Source: Channallabes apus (lineage: Eukaryota; Chordata; Actinopteri; Siluriformes; Clariidae). From it: DNA of 64,000 nucleotides. The position numbers were made by a program, and so were the translations under genes. Location: positions 775,001 to 839,000 of the forward strand of contig CM060127.1 in the NCBI GenBank assembly GCA_030522415.1, given 5' to 3'. Shown here in pieces: positions 43,601 to 54,368 of the stretch. How positions within the stretch are numbered: position 1 is the stretch's first letter; the number at the start of each line of letters is the position of its first letter. The notes beneath the pieces are model-generated. The model was given only the letters and a program-made list of their open reading frames with translations. It made no database searches and was not told where the DNA came from.

Positions 43601-43770
43601 GATGCTGCGTGAAAACGCTATGGGAACCAGTTTGTCGCGTTGCCGGTCGTTGAAGCATGCTGTGAAAACACGCCAAAGTTTTTGGCTATATATAACCTCG
43701 ACAGGTGACGTCATCTGATTAGATGTAGGTGGAGGTTATAAAAACAGGTGAGCCGGCAACGACCTCAGAT
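43601..43770. repeat. DIRS inverted terminal repeat, left copy
   Basis: GATGCTGCGTGAAAACGCTA through GAGCCGGCAACGACCTCAG is the reverse complement of 47924-48093, almost without mismatch over 170 bp. The outer end carries 48 extra bases (43553-43600), as is common for DIRS ITRs. A TATATATAA box lies inside near 43690. Confidence 0.93.
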
Positions 43771-43818
43771 TAATTTGTCTGAACAGCCGTCCGGTCACGT
43801 GGTAGTGCGGCATTGCGA

Positions 43819-43925
43819 CGCAGCATCTCGTTCCCGCCTTTCAGGGAACAGGGTTACAGAAATGTAACCCGAGACGTTCCCTAGCAAGGCTACACTCGAT
43901 GCTGCGTGAAAACGCTATGGGAACG
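43819..43925. repeat. DIRS internal complementary region (ICR)
   Basis: The sequence up to 43875 (GAAATGTAACCCGAGAC) is the complement of the element's left outer end; from 43876 (GTTCCCTAGCAAGGCTACAC) it is the complement of the right outer end. The two ends therefore meet head to head at 43875/43876, as required for circle formation in the DIRS replication model. Confidence 0.92.
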
Positions 43926-44120
43926 AGAATACCAACGCCGCCGCACTACAGGTGTCTGGACCCCAAGGTTGTGTAGCGTGTGCGCACAAAGCCAAGAAGG
44001 TCTCAGAGCTATGCCTGGGCAGCTAACTCGGGGGCAGTGAGCCCGGAGTAGCATGAACATCCAGATTTATAAATGTAAGAAATGTGTGCGGGGAGGAACC
44101 AACCCTTCGCGCCACACAAT

Positions 44121-45545
44121 TACTGCAGGGGATACCTCCTGCTGGTGAGACTGGGATGATACCCTGGTTGGGTGGGCCCTGCTTCCCAGAGGCGAAGTGA
44201 ACCCACGCGCCTCATAGGAGAGGGCAATATGCGTCTCCCACCCAGTATAGTGGCGCTCTGACTCACGCCACTAGCTGATGCGGTGGACGTGAATCTGAAA
44301 AGCACATACTGGATAGTAAGTGAAGTTTCTCCTGCTCCGAAGCTGTAAAAGGCGGAGGACAGAAGGCTTCAACAATGCAGCTAAGAAAATCCTGAGGGTA
44401 CTAGGGCACAAGCCCAAGGACAAGCTTTTACTGCAGAAGCTCCAGCACTGAAACATTTTGGCAGTGGACTGGGTCTACCTGCTTGGCACACACTTGTTGC
44501 AGGGGAATACCTCTTGCTAATCCAATAGCTGAGGCGATCCCCTGGTTGAATGAGCCCTGATTCCTAGAGGCGAAGTGAGCCCACGCGCCTCATAGGAGAG
44601 GGCAATAGCATCTCTCATCCAGAGCATGAAGAAGTTGCTCTGACCTACGCCACTAGCTGATGCGGTGGACGTAGATCTGAAGAGCACAAGCTGGACACAG
44701 CAAGTGAAGTCTCTCCTGCTCCGAAGCTGTAAGCGCGGAGGACAGAAGGCTTCAAAAACAATAGGGTGCCTGTTGGGTTTATAGTTTAGCTTTTGGAAGA
44801 TAGTTGAAAGAGGATGCAGTTACGCACGTCCTGAAAGTGCTAGGGCATAGGCCCGAGGACGGAAACTCCAGCACTGAAACAATTCGGCAGTGGACTGGGT
44901 TTACCTGCTTAGCAGACACTTGCTGCAGGGGAATACCTCTTGCTAGTGCAATAGATGAGGCAATCCCTTTGGCTGAAAGAGCCCTGATTCCTAGAGGCGA
45001 AGTGAGGCCACGCGCCTCATAGGAGAGGGCAATAGCATGTCTCATCCAGCACATGTAGAAACTGCTCTGACCTACGCCACTAGCTGATGCGGTGGACGTA
45101 GATCTGAAGAGCACAAGCTGGACGCTACAAGTGAAGTCTCTCCTGCTCCGAAGCTGTAAGCGCGGAGGACAGAAGGCTTCAAGAGCAATAGGGTGCCTGT
45201 TGGGTTTATGGAGCTTTCTGAAGATAGTTGAGAGAGGATGCAGTCACGTACGTCCTGAGAGTACTAGGGCACAGACCCGAGGAGGGAAACTCCAGCACTG
45301 AAACAATTCGGCAGTGGACTGGGTTTACCTGCTTAGCATATACTTGCTGCAGGGGAATTCCTCTTGCTAATGCAATAGATGAGGCAATCCCCAGGGTTGA
45401 AAGAGCCCTGATTCCCAGAGGCGAAGTGAACCCACACGCCTCATAGGAGAGGGCAATAGCATCTCTCATCCAAAACATGTAGAAGCTGCTCTGACCTACG
45501 CCACTAGCTGATGCGGTGGACGTAAATCTGAAGAGCAGTAAAAAG
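44121..45545 (-). repeat. Four tandem copies of the DIRS recombinase C-terminal segment
   Basis: The period is about 424 bp (first copy shorter, about 375); anchors TAGCTGATGCGGTGGACGT at 44273, 44657, 45081 and 45505. On the minus strand each unit reads as the end of a DIRS tyrosine recombinase: IALSYEA.G..SPLGIRALS, then .GIASSIALARGIPLQQV, where families have an A-H-S-T-R-G box. His and Arg are lost (ALSTLG, ALSAKG), so the units are non-catalytic. Confidence 0.7.
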
Positions 45546-45581
45546 GCGAAGCATATCTTAGAAGGCAAGAGGTCCGCCTTG

Positions 45582-45977
45582 CTACATGAACATCTCTCCC
45601 TGACTACTTCGGAGTGGGGTTACCATTCCCCGTGTGTCAGAGATAGACTGGACAGTACTACTGCTCCCGCATCCATGCTGGAATGTAAATCGCTCTGAGG
45701 GACAGGAACCTGGTGCGCTAGCTGTTAGCGGCGCGAGCACAGTCCGCCCTGGCGATAATATATGAGACTGCCATAGTGTTGTCCCCCGCACTAGGACATG
45801 GCAGCCTCTCAACTGCTGGAGGAAGTGCTTTAGGGCCAGAAATAGAGCCATCATTTCGAGGCAATTGCTGTGCCATGCGAGAAGATAGCCTCTCCAGCTC
45901 CCTTGGGCTGGACAGTCATCAGAGACCGCACCCCAGCCTATGAGGGAAGCATCTGTCGTTAGCCTCAGCGACGACAA
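45582..45977 (-). pseudogene. DIRS RNase H remnant
   Basis: LTTDASLIGWGAVSDD (first catalytic Asp), AQGSWRG, NCLEMMALFLALKHFL (Glu) and VLVRG follow the DIRS RNase H pattern. The third acidic position after VLVR is lost and the frame drifts into unrelated residues after WQSHIL. Confidence 0.8.
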
Positions 45978-46094
45978 GATGAACTTAGAGTGGGACCCAG
46001 AGTAGAGACCGGGGTCTGAACCACGTAGAAAGGGTACGAAGCACCTGGCGCGTAACCCATATTGGGGATTGGCCCTAGTGATATCCCCTGGTTC

Positions 46095-46740
46095 TTAGCC
46101 ACAACTTAGAATGCTCTCATGTGCAGAAGGTCCAAAGGTGTCACCGTGGATACAGCTGCCATGAGAGCTAGGATGTCTGAAAGTGATGGTCACTTTCTGG
46201 TCTAGCTTGTTCTCCTTGAGGGTGTTGAGAATGGGTTCGATACGAGCGGGAGACAGCTGTGCCCGCTTACGACGGAATCCCATATAGCACCCAATGTGTT
46301 GTCCTCTGCACAGGAAAGAGCACGCTTTCGTGGCGTTGGGTCCCAGTCCTGAGGACAGAGATGAGCTAGGACGACATGCTGATGTCGAAGCACTAGCCAC
46401 CGGATGCCCTGGGACTCCCGTAAGAGCCAGGGCTAAATCCGTGCATTTTGTGTGTGTGCGGGTGAGCTAGACCAATGGAAGGACCCGATACTGGTAAGCT
46501 TCGCCCCCGAAAGCGAACCTCAGGATCTCCCTGTGTTGTGGCAATGTTTCTGTATGAAAGTAAGCGTCCTTAAATCGATTGTCAGAAACAATCGCTTGGT
46601 AGGGTTGAGAGCAATCACCTTTACAGTCAAGAACTGAACTGTATTCATTGATTTTCAGGTAGCGGGAGAGCCCGCAGAATCTGAAATATTGGACGCAGCC
46701 CCCGTTCCTCTTGGGAACCAAGAATACCGACTGTAGTAGC
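46095..46740 (-). pseudogene. DIRS reverse transcriptase remnant
   Basis: VPKRNGGCVQYFRFCGLSRYLK and DAYFHTETLPQHREILRFAFG, then AYQYRVLPL, are the fingers/palm of DIRS-type RT (46721-46467). LSPARIEPILNTLKENKL near 46260 is the segment that follows RT. The central palm with the YxDD box is missing or scrambled and several frames are involved. Confidence 0.75.
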
Positions 46741-47922
46741 CTGACTCACTGTCTGGTGGGGGAACATGTTCCATGGCCCCCTTCCCCGGCAGCCTGTCAG
46801 CAGATGCGCACTTTCTGGTTTCATGGAAGTGGAGGCCACGCCATTGAAAACACAGAAGGTGAAGTGAGAACTGAATCCTGTAGTTCCTCTCTCCAGTGCT
46901 TAGTACCCAAGGAGATATACTTGGCAGTAGCTTCCACGCTGCCAGTTTCTCCTAAAAGGGCAAAAGTTTCGGCAGCTTGGTTAAACGGGGGGGGGGATGT
47001 TCGGCATCCTGAAGCATGGCAGGAAAAACCGAAGAACTAACAGCCTATTGGAGACTGGTGTTGCCCGAACACCAGTGGTGGCGGAGCAAAACACCGACCT
47101 CCTGGGGGTGCCAGGGAGAACACATATTCGTTAAAAAGGAATTCTGGGTGCCTTTCCCTATTGGGGGGGCCACCCCCATTTATTTTATACACGCATATGT
47201 ATATATATATATATATATTTTTTAAATCAGTCTGACCTCCTGTGTGCAGTGCAGCACCAAGCTGACCCACTGCCTGAAAGCTTTTCCCTCTAGGGCAGAT
47301 AAAAGTCTACACAGCTAGAAAGGAAGTATAAGCTTACCAGGGAGGATGATGTCCCAGGAGAGAGATAGCCTGTGAAGCGTCTCTGCTATCTGGGCGTCAT
47401 CATACAATGCCGCGTTTCCATATCGACTATATTTAAATAAACAAATAAGTCGATGGCATGAAAAACACAGCATGAATACAGCCTACTCCATGAAAGGGTT
47501 AACTCATATGAAGAGAGCTGAGAGGGGGTGGGGGGGGAGAGAGCGCGTCATTGAGGCTCCGCCCCCCGGCCACCCGACAGAAGCTGCCGTCTACTGCTTG
47601 TTTTAGTGCTTAAGGCTATTTTCATCTCCGGTAAAAAAGAGAGGAATCCTCGTGATGACAGCGCGGAAGAAAGGAGTTTTCTTACCTCCGTCTGCCGCAG
47701 CTCTGTCAGATGCACGAGTTTTAAGCCAGGAACGCGCGGCGGCTCGCAGCTTCTCACGGAATGCGCGGCGCGCGCAGCACTAGTCGAAGCAGTGTAGAGA
47801 TCGCACTCCGATATGGATTATCACACACGGAGGGATTTAAACTCGTCAAATCGGTGAGTTAAACACCTTCCTATTTTGCTGGTTTATCACAAGCACGCTT
47901 CACAACAAGGCTGAAGACAAAT
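46741..47922 (-). other. DIRS 5' part, gag-like region not readable
   Basis: No convincing protein frame; a TA microsatellite lies at 47199-47217 and GGGGG runs at 46988 and 47529. Position corresponds to the DIRS leader and gag. Confidence 0.5.
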
Positions 47923-47923
47923 G

Positions 47924-48093
47924 ATCTGAGGTCGTTGCCGGCTCACCTGTTTTTATAACCTCCACCTACATCTAATCAGATGACGTCACCTGTCGAGGTT
48001 ATATATAGCCAAAAACTTTGGCGTGTTTTCACAGCATGCTTCAACGACCGGCAACGCGACAAACTGGTTCCCATAGCGTTTTCACGCAGCATC
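47924..48093. repeat. DIRS inverted terminal repeat, right copy
   Basis: Reverse complement of 43601-43770. Outer extension to 48115 ends CTTGCTAGGGAAC, whose complement is the second half of the ICR. Confidence 0.93.
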
Positions 48094-48115
48094 GAGTGTA
48101 GCCTTGCTAGGGAAC

Positions 48116-48266
48116 TAATATTTAACAATCCTATCTTCAGATCAGAGGTGCCGGCTGCGCATTCAGTATGATCGGAGTTTGTGGTCTTTATGTTAATTAG
48201 ATTATTGAAACAGACTTTGAGTCTTTCTACATTTTTGCTTAGATCGGGGAACAGACACAGTCTCAA
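48116..48266 (-). pseudogene. L2-2 ORF2 N-terminal segment
   Basis: The frame ends SDLKIGLLNI at the DIRS border, which corresponds to LKFGLLNI of L2-1. Part of the same ORF2 as 43552-40734. Confidence 0.75.
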
Positions 48267-48354
48267 TAAGGTGAACCCTGAGTGACGACTCTATGCAGCT
48301 AGCAGATGGTTGGTTTAGCCTGTCTGTCTGCTCCCTGGCCTGGGCTCTGAATTG

Positions 48355-48633
48355 TCACCGATTAACTAGGCCTCTACTGAGACTATGAGCTATACTACAG
48401 GAAATGAGAGCAGCACCTTCCCGAGTGGGATGGACACCGTCCCACCCTAACAGGCCAGCTTTGCCCTCAAAGGTCTTCCAATTATCTATAAAGCCCACAT
48501 TATTTTTGGAGCACCACCTGGACATCCAGCGGTTCAGCGACCATAACCTGCTGTAAGCTATGTCACCACGTCTCATTGGGATGGGACCAGAGCATACTAC
48601 TTCATCGGACATCGCCTTCGCTAATTTAAACAC
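48355..48633 (-). pseudogene. L2-2 ORF1 fragment, end of SGNH esterase
   Basis: VVCSGPIPMRRG, SRLWSLNRWMSRWC, GFIDNW and DGVHPTREGAALIS correspond block by block to the L2-1 ORF1 C-terminus, with the catalytic Asp/His block kept. The N-terminal half, including the serine block, is lost. Confidence 0.85.
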
Positions 48634-48640
48634 CTCTGTA

Positions 48641-48834
48641 ATGTTAACTTTTGCAAGCCACTGTAGTTGTCCTGAGATTTAACATTGTTACCAATAATAG
48701 GCTGAGGCATTCTCTGTCCATTCTCATAAGGAATCCCTCAATGTTTTTCAATTAGGGGACAGAAGCAGATCAGCCATGTTGTAGTTCAGGTGAAGAGGCG
48801 AGGTCACAAGAGGTCAATCTGAATGTAGATTATA
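48641..48834. other. Nothing recognised
   Basis: 194 bp between the L2-2 ORF1 fragment and the Tc1 end; may be more of L2-2 but no motif is readable. Confidence 0.4.
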
Positions 48835-48836
48835 TA

Positions 48837-50363
48837 CAGTGGTGTGAAAAACTATTTGCCCCCTTCCTGATTTCTTATTCTTTTGCATGTTTGTCACACT
48901 TAAATGTTTCTGCTCATCAAAAACCGTTAACTATTGGGTAAATGAAAATGTTCAAACTGTGCCCAGTGTCAGTATTTTGTGTGGCCACCATTATTTTCCA
49001 GCACTGTCTTAACTCTCTTGGGCATGGAGTTCACTAGAGCTTCACAGGTTGTCATGGGAATCCTCTTCCACTCCTCCTTGATCACGTCATGAAGCTGGTG
49101 GATGTTAGGCAACTTGTGCTTCTCCACCTTCCGTTTGAGGATGCCCCACAGATGCTCAATAGGGTTTAGGTCTGGAGACATGCTTGGCCAGTCCAGCACC
49201 TTTACCCTCAGGTTCTTCTGCAAGACAGTGGTTGTCTTGGAAGTATGTTTGGGGTCATTATCATGTTGGAATACTGCTCTACGGCCCAGTTTCCGAAGGC
49301 AGGGGATCATGTTCTTCTTCAGTATGGCACAGTACATGTTGGCATTCATGGTTCCCTCAATGAACTGTAGTTCCACAGTGCCGGCAGCACTCATGCAGCC
49401 CCAAACCATGACACTCCCACCACCTTGCTTGACTGTAGGCAAGACACATCTGTTTTTGTACTCTTCACCTGGTCGCCGCCACACACGCTTGACACCATCT
49501 GAACCAAATAAGTTTATCTTGGTCTCATCGGACCACAGGATGTGGTTCAAGTATGCCATGTCCTTAGTCTGCTTGTCTTCAGCAAACTGTTTGCGGGCTT
49601 TCTTGTGCACCATCTTTAGAAGAGGCTTTCTTCTGGGACGACAGCCATACAGACCAATTTGATGCAGTGTGCGGCATATGGTTTGAGCACTGACAGGCTG
49701 GCTCCCCATCCCTTCAACCTCTGCAGCAATGTTGGCAGCACTCACACGTCTATTTTCAAAAGCCAACATCTGGACATGACGCTGAGCATGTGCACTCTTC
49801 TTCTTTGGTCTACCATGGCAGGGCCTGTTCTGAGTGGAACCTGTCCTTTTAAACCGCTGTGTGGTCTTAGCCACCGTGTTGCAGGTCAGTTTCAGGGTGT
49901 TAGCAATCTTCTCATAGCCTAGGCCATCTTTGTGTAGAGCAATAATTGTTTCTTTCACATCCTCAGAGAATTCTTTGCCATGAGGTGTCGTGTTAAACGT
50001 CTAGTGACCAGTATGAGAGTGTGAGAGTGATAACACCAAATTTAACACACCTGATCCCCAAGGACACCTGAGACCTTGTAACACTAACGAGTGACATGAC
50101 AACGGGAAGGTAAAAGGGCTAATTGGGCACAATTTGGGCATTTTCATTTAGGGGTGTACTCACTTTTGTTGCCAGCAGTTCAGACATTAATGGCTGTGTG
50201 TTGAGTTATTTTGAGGGAACATCAACTTTACACCATTATACAAGCTGTACACTGATTACTTTACATTCTATCAGAGTTTCATATCTTTACCGTTGTCCCT
50301 TGAAAAGATATAATAAAATATTTACAAAAATGTGAGGGGTGTACTCACTTTTGTGAGATACTG
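48837..50363 (-). mobile_element. Chimeric Tc1: left end of the Tc1-A family, body and right end of another Tc1 family
   Basis: 48837-48935 matches one inverted repeat of Tc1-A (CAGTGGTGTGAAAAACTATT, then CACTTAAATGTTTCTGCTCA). From about 48936 the sequence belongs to a different Tc1 family, ending in GTGTACTCACTTTTGTGAGA then TACTG at 50363. TA lies outside both ends. The two ends are not inverted copies of each other, so this element probably cannot transpose as a unit. Confidence 0.8.
48969..49981 (-). pseudogene. Tc1 transposase (second family), frameshifted at the start
   Basis: The frame is open for 329 codons with HTH regions, GRPKKK linker, WSDETKINLF (first Asp), FQHDNDPKHTS (second Asp), SPDLNPIEHLW (Glu), GGGSVMVWG and the end NNGGHTKY. 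The natural ATG (49981-49979, MAK) is out of frame: one base is missing right after the third codon, near 49972. Otherwise the protein is complete. It is about 60% or less similar to the Tc1-A transposase by eye, confirming a separate family. Confidence 0.88.
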
Positions 50364-50365
50364 TA

Positions 50366-50885
50366 TATTACAAGTTGATAAACTGAACTGAAAAATCCGC
50401 TGAAAAAAGTGCACTGCAACTAACACGACAAACACCGTTTCCCATGCAGTGTTTTATTTGTGACGACTTGGCATAATGTTAACTTAACATTAACGGCCAC
50501 AATTAGCATATTGTTTAGCTGTACATTTACTAAATGAGCACTGTGCCTAGTCCGAATTGTATATTTTTGTATAATCAATATCCATTCTGTTCTAAGTGTC
50601 TTAATTAATTTTAAATACAATTTTGAACCTTTTTTTATGCCTTGTTTTTATTGTTGTGATTATTTTTTGATAGATTTACTTTCTTTATGTAAAGCAATTT
50701 GAATGACCATTGTGTATGAAATGTGCTACAGTATAAATAAACTTGCCTTGCAGTGTCCTAGATAAATGGACATAAGATAATTTTTCAGTGACTTAAACGC
50801 CAAGTAAGTACAAGTTCACATATTAAGGAAATTTGGCTTTAAGAATGGGTGCTTATGAAAATACTAATGTCACAATATCAATCAC
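50366..50885. other. AT-rich stretch with a LINE-like tail
   Basis: TTATGTAAAGCAATTTGAATGACCATTGTG near 50685, then AGTATAAATAAACTTGCC, resembles the 3' end of fish LINEs. No ORF of note. Confidence 0.4.
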
Positions 50886-50886
50886 A

Positions 50887-51298
50887 GGCAAAGGAGACAG
50901 AAATTATTGAGGGACAGGTAGACCAGGGTCAATCAGATGTACAGTGTTGGGTAAGTGTGGTGCTTTTATTGAAGGGATAATGACAGATTTTTTACAATTT
51001 TTGGGGGGTGAACAATTTCTTTAATGTTTTTTGAGTTGTGGCTGTTTAGTAGAAAGTAATAGGCTCACCAATTTACAGTATGATCTTTCAATTTAGCAAG
51101 TGTAATGTAAACAAGTTAGTATGGAATGGAAAATGGAAAACATCTTTTCCTGCATTTTTTTCTGCTTCAGGAGTCAGTCTGTTCTGAGACAGTGAGAGTA
51201 GAGGAAGGGGCAGATCCAGGACCAGGGAGGGAGCCGGAGACAGCAGAACAAAGAGATGATATTGCCAGCACCAGCACAGGGAGCACAGTTTTTAGTTT
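50887..51298 (+). other. Two exon-like segments of an unidentified gene or transposon
   Basis: Segment 1 (about 50889-50951) follows TCAATCACAG and ends at a donor TTGG/GTAAGTG, reading AKETEIIEGQVDQGQ. Segment 2 (from 51171) follows CTGCTTCAG and reads ESVCSETVRVEEGADPGPGR, then an E/Q/T-rich stretch to ASTSTGS. Both are in phase 0 and could be joined. The acidic, low-complexity product resembles the N-terminal part of hAT- or zinc-finger-type transposon proteins. No domain is identified. Confidence 0.3.
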
Positions 51299-51729
51299 AG
51301 ATCTCATGTTTACATTTTATTGTATGTTGATGGCTTGACTGTAAACAACATAAACAATGCAATAAATAGTTTTGAAGAAAAATCTGCTTTGTCATTGAAC
51401 CTGAGAAAAACTTTGAAAATAACCATAATGGTGCAGTCTCCGTGCTACAATAATAATGATAGAAGCAAAGTTTTTCACTGTGGGACATATCTTTATAAGT
51501 ACAATTTGACTGTATTATATGTGTCCCCTTCAAAAATTGCTCATGAGAAATTTTATATTTATTGTCCCCCCTACTGTTAAATGAAATTTACGCCCATACT
51601 TGAGGCATCCTGGAGGCAAGGGGCGGGTGCTCAAGCACTCCCCCCTCTGCACGTGCCTGTATGTGTGTGTGTGTGTGTGTGTGTCTTTGCAGTAAAACGT
51701 GAAAGCGCGCTCAGTTACAGCTCAGTCCC

Positions 51730-52068
51730 TCTTCTCACCTTTGATAGGTGAGAAGTTATCAAACCGGTTTCGGATGGGGGAATTGGCACAATTCAGGGGT
51801 TTAAAACTATTTAACAAGACCGAGACGTCTCTGCCTAAAATGTATTTCTCCAGCAAAGCATAGAATAAATAGAAATAAAATGCTTAATATTAATAATATT
51901 GATCTTAGCTGGATGGTCTAATTCTCAAAACCTTTTAAGAAAGACTTAACACACTATAACTAGAATATTTACAAAACTGAAAGGTTGTCTTATGAATAAT
52001 AAAAAACAACAACTCATAACTCAAAAAGATCATATGTTTTTATATTTTTTTAGATCATAGACATGAAT

Positions 52069-52152
<84 letters not shown>

Positions 52153-52327
52153 TACTGGACACAAACAGCAAAAAACATGATGAAAAGCAATAAAGTGCTT
52201 AGGGCTTTTCATATTTTTTGCTGTTTGTGTCCAGCATTGAATAATTATTTCATCCATTATTTGACCACGGCTGGGAATAAGAGCTGGAATGTGATTGTGA
52301 ATATATATATATATATATATATATATT

Positions 52328-52364
<37 letters not shown>

Positions 52365-52505
52365 GTTTTGCTGGCGAAAAACATTTTAGGCAGAGACGTC
52401 TACTCGGCCTTGTTAATTGTTTTTAAAAAACCCAAATTGTACGAATTCCCCCATCAGCGAAATCATGAATGAAATGTGAGAAGAGGCATAATAATACAGT
52501 GGGGG
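51730..52505. repeat. Inverted-repeat (fold-back) element with internal hairpin
   Basis: 51730-51843 (through GGATGGGGGAATT and GAGACGTCTCTGCCTAAAAT) is the approximate complement of 52384-52505. Between them is a second hairpin, CTGGACACAAACAGCAAAAA at 52155 pairing with TTTTTTGCTGTTTGTGTCCA at 52213-52232, plus TA runs at 52074-52154 and 52301-52325 and a GA run at 52331-52361. The layout is that of a MITE or fold-back element. Confidence 0.7.
51895..52010. repeat. Interspersed repeat shared with the 4.87-kb transposon
   Basis: TTAGCTGGATGGTCTAATTC through GAAAGGTTGTCTTATGAATA matches 8140-8262 at about 90% by eye. Confidence 0.75.
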
Positions 52506-53130
52506 TTCTGTGGGTCTCCAAACTCAGAAGGCTGCGTGTCAGCCGATAACTGCTCCTTTGATCTTCTGGTTACAGCGGGGCGCCGGCTGCTGATGAGTAG
52601 CCTGTACAAGCCAAGCTCTTCCCCAAAAAATAATGTGAATGTCTGCAACAATCACTAACCATTAAAATGATTTTTTTTGTAATTAAACACGAATATATAA
52701 ATTGTATTTTCTTTACACATAATCAAAGAAACAATCAAAGAAATCAAGTAAAAGTTACATAATTATATTTAATGCACAAATTAGATTTATTTAAAATAGC
52801 CAAGTAAAGGTAATTAATTCCCAGATAGCAGACACACTTCGCAGAGATAATGCTCCCTAATGCATGTTACAATGACCAAATATGATAAATAAATAAAACA
52901 CTCTCAGCTAATAATAAAACAGATTCGTTTTTTTTTTAAAAATAAAAAATACATTTAATAACAAGCAAACATTTGATTAATTTATAGAAAAACGAGAAAA
53001 CAGTAACTTACAAATGAGGTCTCAATTTGAAAAGATGTACAAAACATAAAACACCACAAATAAGTATTTATCATAGAAACAAAATTAAACACTAACAGAA
53101 ACGTTTTGTACTTTATGATTTTTAAATATG
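52506..53130. other. AT-rich stretch, nothing recognised
   Basis: No ORF, TIR or tandem repeat; several poly-T/A runs. Confidence 0.4.
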
Positions 53131-53134
53131 ACCG

Positions 53135-53990
53135 TTAGATCCGGTTGGTCAGGAAACTCCTGAAGTCAGATGCAGACACACTTTCAGTCACAAACTGCTG
53201 TGAGGAAAAATAGAGATAGATATTCAATTAAAATTCATGATACTTAATTTAGCAAATGAACAATATTTATACTTTGTTCCTCTCGCTTCACAACTCATGA
53301 GAACAGACCGAAACCAGAACCGAACCGGAGATTAAGGAAAAAGTGAGAAGCAAGAATCATGTGTGGAAAGATTAAGCATGCAGGGTCACAGGATGACTCG
53401 ACTTCTTTTTCTTGTCTGCAATGCGATTTAGACAAATTAGAGCTGCTGTCAATACTGTATGAACATATGTACAGGTTCTTTACAGTTGAAATTTAACTTG
53501 TAACTTATTAATAAAATTCGGATTCAGAAAAAAACGTTTATTGCTAGTGCTCTTTTACCATTTAATGCTTTAACACACACGACTCAGTTTGTTCAGAAAT
53601 GGCATCTCACTGGCGAGGCTTTGTCTGAACACGCCGTTTTCACTCGGGGTGGGGGTAAGAAACACACATCTCGGTGTATTAATCCGCGCACTCGGTTCGT
53701 TATTATTTTATTTATTTATTTATTTACCACAGGACCCCTGGGGGGCTCCGTTTTTACACGAAAACAGTGTTTTGTGAATCTCCACACTATTAAAAACTGA
53801 AATATTGCTAATTGTAAGTCCTGAGATTAAGATGAACATTAATTGGGAGTCATGAAAGCGAGAATCACATCCAAAACAGGAAGCTAAACTTACCTCGAAC
53901 ACAACAAACTCCAGCTGCAGCCACGCCGTGTTGTACCTCTATGATGATTCCCAACCGACTGATCCACATCGCGGGCACAGCGACTCCAAA
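53135..53990 (-). other. Possible two-exon transcript on the minus strand with an NRF1-like promoter
   Basis: ACGCATGCGCA (53992-54002) is an NRF1-type site, common in CpG-island promoters. Downstream, CGAG/GTAAGT at 53894 is a good donor. TTTTTCCTCACAG/CAG at 53199 is a good acceptor, followed by a 20-codon end (QFVTESVSASDFRSFLTNRI, then stop). No ATG in the matching frame was found in the first segment, so coding is doubtful. A non-coding first exon or chance signals are equally possible. Confidence 0.2.
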
Positions 53991-54368
53991 CACGCATGCG
54001 CAGTTTAATTTGGACACATTTTCGGGCTTCAGTAGACACACAATACTTCAGACTGAAACACGACTGCCCCCTACAGGTAACGAAGGGCATGTTCACAGCT
54101 TGCCGCACACAGCTGCGCAAAGCCGCGGCAAGTCACGGGATCCCTTTTCTCGAAACGCGCGTTTTTAATGGCGACATCTGTAACTAGTGTTTCTAAACAA
54201 ATTCTCATTCTGCTTATGTAGACCCTCAAGCATACTAACCTCCACTCGACACCGTGAATTGGAGATACTGTCAGTCCAACAACTCATACTGGGCGAAGAA
54301 GTAGTAACCAGCACGTAGCGCCGTCAAATAAAAACCACACACAAAGAGAACAGAGCGAAGTTACAAAG

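Larger units (their letters stand above)
43553..48115 (-). mobile_element. DIRS-type (tyrosine recombinase) retrotransposon, degenerate but structurally complete
   Basis: The 4563-bp insert in L2-2 has inverted terminal repeats, an internal complementary region, DIRS-type RT and RNase H remnants and a recombinase tail. No target duplication is made: the L2 frame is restored by simple removal, as expected of recombinase-mediated insertion. In minus orientation the order is ITR, leader or gag-like region, RT (46740-46095), RNase H (45977-45582), amplified recombinase tail (45545-44121), ICR and ITR. All frames are interrupted, so this copy is inactive. Confidence 0.88.
39703..48640 (-). mobile_element. 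L2-2: second L2 LINE, split by a DIRS element
   Basis: On the minus strand: an ORF1 esterase fragment (48633-48355), the ORF2 start (about 48266-48116), the DIRS insertion (48115-43553), ORF2 endonuclease (43552-42552), RT (42551-40734) and 3' UTR (40733-39703) with a GA-rich microsatellite and the usual L2 end. Identity to L2-1 is moderate, so it is a different subfamily or older copy. Confidence 0.88.

Noticed and set aside
44121..45545. Regular repeats that might suggest a CRISPR or satellite array
   Set aside because: The units are about 424 bp, coding-derived, and lie within DIRS ITRs; no short repeat/unique spacer pattern.
52072..52389. Frames rich in Tyr-Ile
   Set aside because: They translate (TA)n repeats, as does the frame at 62882-63216.
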